Part shown: in pieces, positions 1 through 8,708 of the stretch | Numbering within the stretch: position 1 is the first letter of the stretch | Layout of the letters: each line of letters starts with the position of its first letter | Assembly: GCA_029244985.1 (NCBI GenBank) | Contig: JAQWQD010000030.1 | Span: 1-64,000, forward strand | Reading direction: 5' to 3' | From: Gammaproteobacteria bacterium | GTDB taxonomy: Bacteria; Pseudomonadota; Gammaproteobacteria; Pseudomonadales; Pseudohongiellaceae | DNA length: 64,000 bases | Notes under the pieces: generated by a model | Seen by the model: the letters and a program-made list of their open reading frames with translations, nothing else | Database searches by the model: none | Told to the model about the DNA's origin: nothing | Made by a program: the position numbers and the translations under genes

Positions 1-621
1 ACCCGATAGCCAACGGAAAGAAGGAGACCAAAACCTAAAAAGCGCTTCCGATATTATCCATAATCCAATCGATAAGCCAAATAGATCTAGGCCGATTCCT
101 AATCTTCCACCAAAAAACCATCTAGAGATTGCATAAAAAAGAATTATCAGAAAATAAGTTTGAAGAAATCGATTAGTACTCCACTGCCCCATTTCTTTTA
201 AATTATAGAGCCACGGAAAAATAATATACATAACCATGCTTAAATTATCAGCCCAGCCACCCCATTCAGTATGAGTAGCATGCATAAGCCAAGACCCGGG
301 GCCTAAATATATTACTGCCAAAGCATATAAAATACTTATAGAGTTTAAGCTTGAAAAGGTATTGTTTTTAAAGTTGTCGGTTTTAAAATCTTCAGATAAA
401 ACCTTCAGCATAAGAAGGCCTGCTAACATAAACCCAATATTACTCAATGTATTGGAGGGCTCCCGAAATATTCCTCCGCTTACTCTTTCGCACCAACCAG
501 AAATGGCACCTATCGTTTCGCCAGCTTCATGAATAAAAACAACCCCAGATAAAGCGAGCATTACGTACATAATGATAAATAATAAACTTACAATTATCGC
601 TGCCGGGTATATTTTTTCCAA
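1..621 (-). CDS. Ceramidase-like membrane hydrolase (CREST superfamily), partial
   Basis: This frame stays open from 621 to the left window edge, so the C-terminus is missing. The start is chosen as TTG at 621 because CGGAG lies seven bases upstream. The 207 visible residues are rich in hydrophobic membrane segments. They carry the hallmarks of the alkaline ceramidase / CREST family: a Cys-Glu pair at 43-44, EPSNTLSN at 53-60, and GSWLMHATHTEWGGWAD at 108-124 with the Ser, His and Asp expected to bind the catalytic metal. The last conserved histidine motif would lie beyond the edge. Family members are metal-dependent amide hydrolases of the membrane, typically ceramidases. The actual substrate here is unknown, and bacterial members are often unassigned. 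Confidence 0.72.
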   Translation of the reverse strand, partial: MEKIYPAAIIVSLLFIIMYVMLALSGVVFIHEAGETIGAISGWCERVSGGIFREPSNTLSNIGFMLAGLLMLKVLSEDFKTDNFKNNTFSSLNSISILYALAVIYLGPGSWLMHATHTEWGGWADNLSMVMYIIFPWLYNLKEMGQWSTNRFLQTYFLIILFYAISRWFFGGRLGIGLDLFGLSIGLWIISEALFRFWSPSFRWLSG

Positions 622-789
622 TTCTAAACTCCGGAAAGTATCAAGTGCATGTAAGAAGCTATCACCGATTTTGAGATTTCAATAGATACTGCTATTTTTC
701 GAGCTTTTCAAGTACCCTATTATTTCGAAAAATTAAAATAACAAATTGCTACCCAAATCAAAATTGGGTCATCATCAATATGGTTTTCT

Positions 790-1461
790 TTAATCGATCG
801 CTCTTATAAATTGTTCTGTCGAAAGAACGTTATTCGAGATCACAGGATAATCGATTTCGACAGCAGCCCTCCTTTCTGCCATATTAAAAGCATCAATAGC
901 ATCAGTCAGCATAGTAGTATGATAGCCTAATTCAACTGCATAGCGGGCTGTTGACTCGATACAAGTATTTGCTCTCATTCCTGCCAAGACAACGTGATCA
1001 ATCCCATGCTGTTTTAACAAAAAATCTAAGTCAGTATTTGCGAAACCACTCGATTGCCAATGCTGGCGAGCTTCGATATCACCTTGCTGCATTTGTAAAT
1101 CTGGGTGATATTCAACATTCCAAATGCCTTCTGGAAATGCTCGGCCACTTCCCTTGCTAAACTTCCAGTCATCATAATCCCCCTCCCTAAAATGATGATG
1201 CGGTACATAGACTACTTTTACACCTGACTTTCTCGCCGAGCTTACTAGTTCTTTCATATTACTAATGGCGTTATTTGCCTCAAGCGTCTCTTTGGACAAT
1301 GGATAGAGTAACCCGCCTTAAGAAAGAAATTCATTGTAAGGGTCTACTAGTAATATCGCTGTCTTTTTCGGGTTATAAGTATAATCTTGAGCAAACAATT
1401 CAGCCGTGTGGCTAGATACAAAAAAGATGATAAATAAATTATATTTAGTCAGAATTTTTAT
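790..1461 (-). pseudogene. Isochorismatase-family cysteine hydrolase, interrupted by an in-frame TAA
   Basis: One reading frame from about 1461 to 790 encodes a secreted isochorismatase-like hydrolase, except for a TAA stop at 1318-1320. Upstream of the stop lie a hydrophobic signal-like segment and ILLVDPYNEF, which holds the catalytic Asp. Downstream in the same frame follow GGLLYPLSKET and the remaining domain, with the nucleophile Cys in RANTCIESTARYAVELGY. Family members commonly have Glu after this segment, so a single GAA-to-TAA change would explain the break. The 5' end also lacks a normal start: after AAGGA the frame reads ATA AAA ATT CTG. An ORF restarting at TTG 1299 would lack the catalytic Asp. 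It is a recent pseudogene or a sequence error; the natural substrate is unknown. Confidence 0.75.
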
Positions 1462-1623
1462 TCCTTAATCTATTTTCTAAGTTAAAATTTCAAAATTCCG
1501 AAATCAATTTCTGCAAAGCTATATTTAAAAGCTCTTTTTCTGACGCAAGGAAAATTCAGAAATATCTCACTAACTAGCGTCCATAGGATCGGTCCAATAT
1601 CAATAGCTTTCTATCTGTGAGAC

Positions 1624-2076
1624 TCATTCTTCGCAGTCTCTTTGCATATTCTCTAAAATTTTTCTAAATCCAGCTTCAACCAGAGCAATGCGCCACTCAT
1701 AAATGTCTTGCATGTCGCATGTTAAAAGATCATTTTTAGTTGCCAGCAATTTTGCTTGCCATACATCTTCTGTCATCAAGCCTTGCCTATACTGAAAATA
1801 ATCATTTTCATGAAGACTCCATTGGACACTAGTGGAGTTCCTTGCGCCTTTTTCAGCATTTGAAAATAAACTATCTTTATGCGGTTGTTTTGTTGCTGCA
1901 GAGTAATAATCTAAATTGGCTTCCGTATAAGAACTATTCATTTCAATTAAAACATTCATTCTATTATTCATTTGGTCAGCTATAGCAAGCTTCTGAGATT
2001 GTCTGAGCTCCAATCCAACAAATACCAAAGATGCAACGACCGCCGAAACTCCAATAATATTTAGTATGCGCTCCAT
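1624..2076 (-). CDS. Small membrane-anchored protein of unknown function
   Basis: This is a 150-residue protein that I do not recognise beyond its general type. Residues 5-23 form one hydrophobic segment (NIIGVSAVVASLVFVGLEL) followed by LRQSQ. That pattern of one membrane helix running into a Gln/Arg-rich coil is common among small hypothetical proteins of marine Gammaproteobacteria. The rest looks soluble and helical, with two cysteines near the end. The ATG at 2076 is preceded by GGAG at a good distance (GGAGATAATTTATG), so the gene is probably translated. It lies between an isochorismatase pseudogene and a small lipoprotein on the same strand, but gaps of over 140 bases argue against a tight operon. 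No function is assigned. Confidence 0.55.
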   Translation of the reverse strand: MERILNIIGVSAVVASLVFVGLELRQSQKLAIADQMNNRMNVLIEMNSSYTEANLDYYSAATKQPHKDSLFSNAEKGARNSTSVQWSLHENDYFQYRQGLMTEDVWQAKLLATKNDLLTCDMQDIYEWRIALVEAGFRKILENMQRDCEE

Positions 2077-2225
2077 AAATTATCTCCAAAATAATACTCG
2101 CTGCATCAGGCTGGTAGCTATTCTATATTTTATTTTAATTTGAAAAAATAGGCTTAAGGTTTTATAGCTAGAGGCTTACTTATTCTTGATGTTCAATTTA
2201 ATCTTGATCACTGCATCATCTATCG

Positions 2226-2576
2226 CTATAAAATCGGCCCCTGCTGAATCGTTGGTCTTACGGAGGGGTTAGTAGCTCGTGATCGAGAGTCATTTAAATA
2301 AGGTGAATAAAACCGATTAATTTTTGCTCCTGGAGCTATTGGTTGAGAAGCTTTTTGAATTTCATCCAGTGTTCCACACACCCTTTCGGCAGCTTTATTA
2401 AAAGTAATCTGCACTGTCACACACCTTACCTGTTCTGGGCCGAGGACAGTTAAATTATAGGCTGTAAGCTCCTCCTCGCTCATCCGATAAAAATTAGGTT
2501 CGGTCAATGACCCACAAGACATCAACCCAATAATTAGGAAGAAGGATAGTAGGGTTATTGTTAGTCGTTTGCTCAT
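2226..2576 (-). CDS. Small lipoprotein of unknown function
   Basis: The 116-residue product begins with a lysine/arginine n-region, a hydrophobic stretch and a lipobox ending at Cys21 (LMSC), so it is a predicted lipoprotein exported by Sec and lipidated. The mature part has two cysteines (in VRCVTV and RVCGT) that could pair in the periplasm. It also contains a motif of the type EQVRCVTVQITFNKAAERVCGTL, and the C-terminal third is polar and proline-rich. I do not recognise the family. It sits alone upstream of the membrane protein at 1624-2076. Confidence that it is a real gene rests on the clean signal sequence and lipobox. Confidence 0.6.
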   Translation of the reverse strand: MSKRLTITLLSFFLIIGLMSCGSLTEPNFYRMSEEELTAYNLTVLGPEQVRCVTVQITFNKAAERVCGTLDEIQKASQPIAPGAKINRFYSPYLNDSRSRATNPSVRPTIQQGPIL

Positions 2577-2864
2577 AAACCTAAGCGGGCTCTCTTTAGA
2601 ACTACTAGTAAACTACCTTTAAGTTCAATACAAGTCACAAGATGATTTTATGCGTTACTCTCTAAATCTATAGAGGTACTGGTGAAATGAAGCGACTGAA
2701 GGGTGTTAAAAATCGAATCCTGGCGTATCCAGTGAAGGCATTGCGACCCTACCTGTGCAGCTCAAGGCAGATCGCCATCTGAAGGAATAGTGTGCAAAAT
2801 TCTTAAAAATCGTTCTTCATGATAATAAATAATCATCTAAGAATCTGATTTATATAAGGAAGAT

Positions 2865-2940
2865 TGGTGGGTGGTGAGGGATTTGAACCCCCGACATTCG
2901 CCTTGTAAGGGCGACGCTCTCCCAACTGAGCTAACCACCC
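2865..2940 (-). tRNA. tRNA-Val (anticodon TAC)
   Basis: On the minus strand this folds as a standard cloverleaf of 76 nt with encoded CCA. The acceptor GGGTGGT pairs with ACCACCC. The D arm is GCTC/GAGC. The anticodon loop is CTTACAA inside a CGCCC/GGGCG stem, and the T loop is TTCAAAT. The TAC anticodon reads GUA and related Val codons. It stands alone between the small lipoprotein gene and queD. Confidence 0.96.
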
Positions 2941-3305
2941 CGGATTGGAGAACGCGAATTGTACTGATTTAAGCCCTCATGTCAACAAAGACGCAGTGTT
3001 CAGCCAATTCTTATAACTTGCGGTAAGTCTGCTAGACAGCATGTGTAAAAGAGGCAGTTCGCAAACCCTAAGGTACAAAAACAGTAAAAATAACCTTAAA
3101 TATTTAAGCGATTCCTGATCGCCAGAGATCAAATAGGAGGTAGGCTTGAAGGCGTTTACTAAAGCCACGGAGATATAGTGATTACAAGCCCTATGTCCTT
3201 ATCTTTTGAAGGACTTATCTGCCAATGGTACTGTACATAAAATGCATCTATTTGTACCATTGCGCCCCATTTCCTGGTCATTAATGTCATTAATCCTGAA
3301 AAGTA
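2941..3305. other. Intergenic stretch between tRNA-Val and queD
   Basis: This gap of about 365 bases should hold the promoter of tRNA-Val on the minus strand and that of queD on the plus strand. The short open frames in it have no ribosome binding site and no recognisable protein. I see no convincing preQ1 riboswitch hairpin or other structured RNA in front of queD. Confidence 0.4.
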
Positions 3306-3665
3306 ATGCGAATCTACAAAGAATTTACATTTGAAGCCGCCCACCGACTAATTAATGTTCCCGCTGAGCATAAGTGCGCCCGTCTTCATGGCCACTCTTT
3401 CAAAGTAAGAATCTCGGTAGAGGGACAGCCGGGAGAGAATTCTGGCTGGGTGATGGACTATGCAGAGATTACAGCTGCGTTTAAACCTATTAGAAAATTA
3501 CTGGACCACTATTATCTCAATGAGATCAAAGGGTTGGAAAATCCCACCAGTGAAAACATTGTTCGATGGATATGGTTCCGGCTCAAACCTGACCTGCCTG
3601 AACTTTGCGAGATCGAAATCAAAGAAACATGCTCTAGCGGCTGTATTTACATGGGGGATAATTAA
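3306..3665 (+). CDS. queD: 6-carboxy-5,6,7,8-tetrahydropterin synthase QueD
   Basis: QueD converts 7,8-dihydroneopterin triphosphate to 6-carboxytetrahydropterin, the second step of queuosine (7-deazaguanine) synthesis in the cytosol. The 119-residue size is right for the family. Zinc ligands are visible as His13, His28 and His30 (in AAHR and LHGHSF). The catalytic Cys24 sits in KCARLHGH, and LDHYYLN at 66-72, PTSEN at 80-84 and Glu107 complete the signature. It is a lone plus-strand gene. Its pathway partners queE and queC lie about 18 kb away beside tRNA-Lys and nadA, so the pathway is split in this genome. The 3' end converges on the ferredoxin reductase with only 7 bases between them. Confidence 0.93.
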   Translation: MRIYKEFTFEAAHRLINVPAEHKCARLHGHSFKVRISVEGQPGENSGWVMDYAEITAAFKPIRKLLDHYYLNEIKGLENPTSENIVRWIWFRLKPDLPELCEIEIKETCSSGCIYMGDN

Positions 3666-3672
3666 CTAGCGT

Positions 3673-4908
3673 TTAAATTGCCTTACCCAATAATAAAGAT
3701 GTCTCCACAGATTCATCTGCAAGCACCGAAGCAGGTATGCGCACCCTCTCCCTCACTAATTGCTTACTTAGCATAAATTCCTTTGGTCTACCCACACAGT
3801 CAGCAGCAATTATCTCACCCTCCTTCAAATAAAAAACTACAAATCCTGATTCGCTTTCGGGTGATGGATCACCTCTAAGAACGGTTTCATCTGCGCCAGT
3901 ACTCAAGCCTGTCATTTGCAGTTTAATTCCAAATTGATCTGACCAAAACCACGGAACCGCATTATAAGTTTCTTGTTTATCGCAGATATTTGCAGCTGCA
4001 CAACGAGCCTGATCGTTCGCATTCTGAACAGATTCTAATCTAATATTTCGCTTATATATTTGACTGGGATGAATCGTACAATCACCAGCAGAGAAAATAT
4101 CTGTAGTGCTGGTTTGAGTAAATTTGTTTACTACAATCCCATGATTAACTTCCAATCCTGCTGCCTCCGCCAAATTTATATTAGGAGAAACACCTACACC
4201 AATTATCACAATGTCTGCCAACAGCTCCCTACCATCCTGACATATCACTTTCTCTACTCGGCAGTCACCTTCGATATTTTCAACAGTGGTAGAAGTCAGA
4301 ATGTTCACGCCCTCTTTTTTATGAAGCGCCGAGATATAGGAAGACATTATTTCTCCTGTGACTCTCTCCAATATTCGATCGGCACGCTCTATAACGGTTA
4401 CAGTTAACCCTAGCTTACTAAGTACCGCGGCCGATTCGAGCCCTATGTAGCCGGCACCAATAATTACTGCATTTTTAGTATTCGAAAGCTGTTGACTTAA
4501 AAGAGCAACATCTGCGGCTGTCCGGACATAGAAAATATTATCCAGAGATTCACCGATTGAAATCTTATTAACCGTTGAGCCTGTGCACAACGCTAATTTT
4601 TCATAGTTAATTTCTTGCCCATTACTTAGCATAATGTTTTTCTTACCCACATCAATCTGCAATACCGTTATTCCAAGCTTTAATTCTATATTGTTGTCTA
4701 TAAACATTTTTTCGGGTCGTAAACGCATCGCATCTATTGCCTTTTCTCCAGCCAAATGCTCTTTAGACAATGGTGGCCGGTGGTATGGCAATTCTGGCTC
4801 CTCACCTATTAAAATAATTCCATCTTTCCAGCCTTCTTTTCGTAACTGCATCGCTAGCGTGACACCTGCATGACTAGCACCAATAATTACACAATCCTTT
4901 TTGCTCAT
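3673..4908 (-). CDS. FAD-dependent NAD(P)H ferredoxin reductase (Rieske-oxygenase reductase type)
   Basis: The 411-residue flavoprotein transfers electrons from NAD(P)H to a ferredoxin or rubredoxin-type partner. An FAD-binding motif, GASHAGVTLA, lies near the N-terminus, followed by PYHRPPLSKEHLAG. A second Rossmann motif, IIGAGYIGLESA, binds NAD(P)H. FSAGDCT contains the second FAD-contacting Asp, and SDQFGIKLQMTG belongs to the C-terminal dimer-type domain. These features match reductases such as the putidaredoxin and rhodocoxin reductases. The ATG at 4908 is preferred; the frame extends 14 codons upstream into the end of ung without similarity. It starts 11 bases after the ung stop and is probably the last gene of the prfB-lysS-ung unit. 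No ferredoxin or oxygenase gene is adjacent, so its partner is unknown. Confidence 0.85.
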   Translation of the reverse strand: MSKKDCVIIGASHAGVTLAMQLRKEGWKDGIILIGEEPELPYHRPPLSKEHLAGEKAIDAMRLRPEKMFIDNNIELKLGITVLQIDVGKKNIMLSNGQEINYEKLALCTGSTVNKISIGESLDNIFYVRTAADVALLSQQLSNTKNAVIIGAGYIGLESAAVLSKLGLTVTVIERADRILERVTGEIMSSYISALHKKEGVNILTSTTVENIEGDCRVEKVICQDGRELLADIVIIGVGVSPNINLAEAAGLEVNHGIVVNKFTQTSTTDIFSAGDCTIHPSQIYKRNIRLESVQNANDQARCAAANICDKQETYNAVPWFWSDQFGIKLQMTGLSTGADETVLRGDPSPESESGFVVFYLKEGEIIAADCVGRPKEFMLSKQLVRERVRIPASVLADESVETSLLLGKAI

Positions 4909-4919
4909 CTTTGTCTCGA

Positions 4920-5636
4920 TTAATCCGTACGAATTTGTGGTAGCTGCCAATCGATTGGCGCCACACCTTGCTTTTCTAAATAGGCATTAGCTTTAGAAAA
5001 ATGTTGATTTCCAAAAAATCCCCTGCTTGCAGAAAGTGGCGATGGATGGGCTGACTCCAACACCAAGTGCTTCTCTCTATCAATCATAAAACCTTTCCTT
5101 TGCGCATAACTTCCCCAAAGTAAAAAAACCAAACCTTTTCTTTTAATGTTGAGAACTTCAACAATTTTGTCGGTAAATTTTTCCCAACCTTGCCGTTGAT
5201 GAGAAGCGGCATTCCCTGCCTCTACTGTTAGCACGGCATTAAGCAACAATACCCCCTGCTCCGCCCAGTAATTTAAACAACCATGATTAGGTGGCAGGAA
5301 ACCGGTATCAGATTTAAGCTCCTTGTAGATATTCATCAATGATGGCGGAACTGCTACTCCTGGTTTGACTGAAAAACATAAACCATGTGCCTGGCCTGCA
5401 CCGTGATAAGGGTCTTGACCGAGAATAACTAATTTACAGCAATCTACTGACGCAAAATCTAGCGCGCTAAAGATTTCGTTGCCAGGTGGATATATAAGTT
5501 TTCCCGCCTGTTTTTGGCGCAATAAAAAACTACGTAGCTGAACCATATAGTCAGAAATAAATTCATCAGCTAGGGCTTTTTTCCATGACGCTTCCAGCTT
5601 GATATCTCTTGTATTCTGAGCTGGTGAATCAGTCAC
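4920..5636 (-). CDS. ung: Uracil-DNA glycosylase (family 1)
   Basis: Ung removes uracil from DNA to start base-excision repair. The 238-residue protein carries the water-activating motif GQDPYHG at 73-79 with catalytic Asp75, the LLNAVLTV segment at 131-138 near the uracil pocket, and the DNA-intercalating loop HPSPLSA at 197-203 with catalytic His197. Length is slightly above the E. coli protein because of a charged N-terminus. Its start overlaps the end of lysS by 8 bases and its stop is 11 bases before the ferredoxin reductase, indicating co-transcription and probable translational coupling. Confidence 0.96.
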   Translation of the reverse strand: MTDSPAQNTRDIKLEASWKKALADEFISDYMVQLRSFLLRQKQAGKLIYPPGNEIFSALDFASVDCCKLVILGQDPYHGAGQAHGLCFSVKPGVAVPPSLMNIYKELKSDTGFLPPNHGCLNYWAEQGVLLLNAVLTVEAGNAASHQRQGWEKFTDKIVEVLNIKRKGLVFLLWGSYAQRKGFMIDREKHLVLESAHPSPLSASRGFFGNQHFSKANAYLEKQGVAPIDWQLPQIRTD

Positions 5637-7134
5637 TGTTTTGCTGTGGTCGCATATGTGGGAATAGCAGCACGTCTTTTATCGAGGGTGTGTTTGTAAA
5701 CAACATAACTAATCGATCTATACCAATACCTTCTCCCGCGGTTGGAGGCAATCCATATTCCAAGGCTGTGATGTAATCGCTATCATAATGCATAGCTTCA
5801 TTGTCACCAGAATTCTTCTGTGCAGCTTGCTCTAAAAACCTTTCTGCCTGGTCCTCAGGGTCATTTAATTCCGAAAACCCGTTTGCTAATTCACGGCCAC
5901 CAATAATTAGCTCAAACCGATCAGTAACTTCAGGTTGACCCTCCTTCCGTCGCGCCAGAGGAGAGACTTCAATAGGGTATTCCGTGATAAATGTTGGTTG
6001 ATCCAACTGTGATTCCACTTTCTGCTCAAAGATCTCCATTACAATTTTACCCAACGACCAAGACTCATCAATGCTTACATCCAACTTACTGGCCGTAGCT
6101 ATAGCTGCAACTTTGGATACTAAATCAGCACTATGCAAACCACAGTAAGATTCAATTGCATTGTGAACTGTGAGTCGACTAAAGGGTTGGGAAAAATCAT
6201 ACTCGGATCCTTGATATGAAATCGATGTGCTACCAATAACTGTCTGTGCGATGCTTCTAAACAAATCTTCTGTTAAATCCATTAAATCATCATAGCGCGC
6301 ATAAGCTTGGTAAAACTCAAGCATCGTAAATTCAGGATTATGTCTTGTGGATAACCCTTCGTTTCTGAAGTTACGATTCAATTCAAATACTTTTTCAAAA
6401 CCACCAACAACCAAACGTTTTAAGTACAATTCTGGAGCTACTCGAAGATACATATCCTGATCAAGCGCATTATGATGCGTAATAAATGGCCGCGCAGTAG
6501 CTCCGCCAGGAATTACTTGCATCATTGGTGTTTCGACTTCCATAAAGCCGAGCTCTTCAAAATAATGGCGTATAAAACGAATTATCCTGGAACGTATCTT
6601 GAATACTGAGCGAGAGTCTTCATTTACTATAAGGTCAAGATAGCGTCGCCGATAACGCATCTCCGTATCAGTTAACCCTTTATATTTATCTGGGAGCGGC
6701 CGCAAAGATTTAGTCAACAGCTCGAATTCCATGACACGCACGGTCAATTCGTCTTGATTGGTTTTAAACACTTGGCCTTTGACGCCAATTATATCGCCTA
6801 AATCAAGGGATTTTAATTCATCAGCCATTGCTTCCGAATATGATTTTTTATTCATGTATAACTGAATTTGTGTGCCTTCATCACTAATAACAACAAAAGG
6901 GCCACGCATACGGATAATACGCCCCGCCACTTTAGCCTGAACTGCCAATTCTTCTAGCTCGACCTTCTCTTTTCCTGAATAAGCAGAAACTAATTCAACA
7001 GCTTTAGATTCTTTCTTAAAGGAGTTAGGGAAAGCCCCCCTCTTCATGCGAATGCTATTGAGTTTTTCTCGTCGCTGCGCAATCAGATTATTTTCATCTT
7101 CTTGTTTTTCGTAATTGTTGTTTTCTTCATTCAT
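5629..7134 (-). CDS. lysS: Lysyl-tRNA synthetase, class II
   Basis: LysRS charges tRNA-Lys with lysine in the cytosol. The 501-residue protein has the N-terminal OB-fold anticodon-binding domain (about residues 60-150, with [16 protein letters not shown]) and the class II catalytic core. Motif 2 is visible as [20 protein letters not shown] and motif 3 as [12 protein letters not shown]. Length matches E. coli LysS (505). It follows prfB by about 10 bases, the same prfB-lysS order as in E. coli and many relatives, and overlaps ung at its 3' end. Confidence 0.97.
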   Translation of the reverse strand: MNEENNNYEKQEDENNLIAQRREKLNSIRMKRGAFPNSFKKESKAVELVSAYSGKEKVELEELAVQAKVAGRIIRMRGPFVVISDEGTQIQLYMNKKSYSEAMADELKSLDLGDIIGVKGQVFKTNQDELTVRVMEFELLTKSLRPLPDKYKGLTDTEMRYRRRYLDLIVNEDSRSVFKIRSRIIRFIRHYFEELGFMEVETPMMQVIPGGATARPFITHHNALDQDMYLRVAPELYLKRLVVGGFEKVFELNRNFRNEGLSTRHNPEFTMLEFYQAYARYDDLMDLTEDLFRSIAQTVIGSTSISYQGSEYDFSQPFSRLTVHNAIESYCGLHSADLVSKVAAIATASKLDVSIDESWSLGKIVMEIFEQKVESQLDQPTFITEYPIEVSPLARRKEGQPEVTDRFELIIGGRELANGFSELNDPEDQAERFLEQAAQKNSGDNEAMHYDSDYITALEYGLPPTAGEGIGIDRLVMLFTNTPSIKDVLLFPHMRPQQNSD

Positions 7135-7144
7135 AATCTTGCAA

Positions 7145-8243
7145 CTAAAGCCCCAACTTCAAACTAGCTTCAATAAATTTATCCAAATCCCCGTCGAGAA
7201 CTGCACCCGTATTAGTAACTTCGATGTTTGTGCGCAAATCCTTAATTCGCGACGAATCCAGCACATAAGAACGGATCTGGCTGCCCCAGCCTATATCAGC
7301 CTTCGCTTCTTCAACTGACTGTGCTTCTTCTTTGCGCCTTAATTCTTCTAACTCATACAGTTTGGCTTTGAGTTGTTTTATAGCCATCTCTTTATTTTTA
7401 TGCTGAGAACGCTGACTCTGGCATTGCACAACTATACCGGAAGACTCATGAGTTAGGCGCACTGCCGAATCAGTTTTGTTGACATGTTGACCGCCGGCGC
7501 CGCTTGAACGGTAAGTATCAATTCGCACATCCGACATATCCAAATCTACTTCAATATCATCATTGATTTCCGGCGAGACAAAAATCGAAGCGAAAGAGGT
7601 ATGTCTGCGGCTCCCTGAGTCAAATGGCGATTTCCTGACAAGTCTGTGCACTCCAGTCTCTGTACGAAGCCAGCCGAAGGCGAATTCCCCGCTAATATGG
7701 ATAGTCGCACTTTTTATTCCCGCTACGTCTCCGCCAGAGACCTCCACCAAATCAGTAGAGAATCCCTTATTTTCGCCCCAACGCAAATACATCCTTAATA
7801 GCATTTCTGCCCAATCTTGAGCTTCAGTGCCGCCAGATCCTGCCTGAATATCCACATATGCATTAGAATCGTCCATGTTACCGGAGAACATCCGACGAAA
7901 TTCTAATGCTTCCAGTCGCTCAAGCAGGCTAACTAGATCTTTATCAGCTGCTTCGTAAAGTTCTTCGTCGGATTCATCGAAGGCGAGACTGAATAATTCT
8001 TGGACTTCAGCTATTCCAGAATAGAGAATATCAATGGTACGGACGATTTCTTCAAGGTTGGATCGCTCCTTCCCTAATGCCTGAGCATATTCAGGGTTTT
8101 CCCAAACTACGGATTCCCCCAACTCTAGCTCAACTTCAGCCAAGCGGTCCTTTTTTACTTCGTAGTCAAAGATACCCCCTGAGACTATCGGTGCGATTTT
8201 CTAGCTCCTTTATCTTGTTCAGTTGGCTATTAATTTCTAACAT
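7145..8243 (-). CDS. prfB: Peptide chain release factor 2, with programmed +1 frameshift
   Basis: RF2 recognises UGA and UAA stop codons and triggers peptide release. Translation starts at ATG 8243 and gives 25 codons ending in Leu. It then meets TGA at 8168-8166 and shifts +1 to continue from Asp at 8167 to the stop at 7145, for 365 residues in all, the same length as E. coli RF2. The SPF codon-recognition motif ([14 protein letters not shown]) and the catalytic GGQ ([11 protein letters not shown]) are both present. The frameshift autoregulates RF2: low RF2 slows termination at the early UGA and favours the shift. Any annotation starting at 8143 would miss the true N-terminus. It is first in the prfB-lysS-ung operon. 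Confidence 0.96.
8165..8180 (-). promoter_or_regulatory. prfB programmed frameshift signal
   Basis: On the minus strand this reads AGG GGG TAT CTT TGA C. An internal Shine-Dalgarno-like AGGGGG lies three bases ahead of the slippery CTT codon, followed by the UGA stop and a C, the poorest termination context. This is the classic RF2 autoregulatory signal. The reading frame continues in +1 directly after it. Confidence 0.96.
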
Positions 8244-8708
8244 TTGGAAAAATCCACTGCTTGGCTGACGGAAGTGTGCATTTTACCCCATTGCTTCTTC
8301 GATAGCCTCTTTTGGTTGCGCAATAACACACGTCCCAACAGTATTTTCGGTTAAAGGGCCTGGTTTTGAAAAATTAGAATTCTATTAGTCAATCCTCAGC
8401 AAGGCGCATTATCGCTAGCCTATTTTCGAAATACTAAATAATAGGAACCGTAAAACAGAAAGTCTTCTTATTACTGCTCAGATATATCTACGAAAAAAGA
8501 CAAAAAAAATAATTTGAACGGGCTGCGCATATCGGGCATAACAGTTATATTGTCAAAGCCTTTAAAGCTGAGAGCTTACTCGCAAAAATCTACTAATTAC
8601 TACAATTACTATTATTCTTGATTCAAAATTTCTGATAGTTAAATCGTACTAGAGTATTTTCTCAATTAATTGTCTATTAATACCGACTCATTAATCCCAT
8701 ATCATGCA
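8244..8708. other. Divergent intergenic region, prfB / mnmC
   Basis: About 465 AT-rich bases separate the divergent prfB and mnmC genes and should hold both promoters. I see no RNA gene, repeat or well-formed operator. The only coding question is the mnmC start: an in-frame TTG at 8670 precedes the preferred ATG at 8709. Confidence 0.4.

Noticed and set aside
2690-2790. Short reading frame (KRLKGVKNRILAYPVKAL...) between the small lipoprotein gene and tRNA-Val
   Set aside because: About 30 codons with no ribosome site; a transposase remnant was considered but nothing specific matches.
2941-3305. preQ1 riboswitch in front of queD
   Set aside because: No compact hairpin with the A-rich tail typical of preQ1-I, and no class II architecture, was visible.
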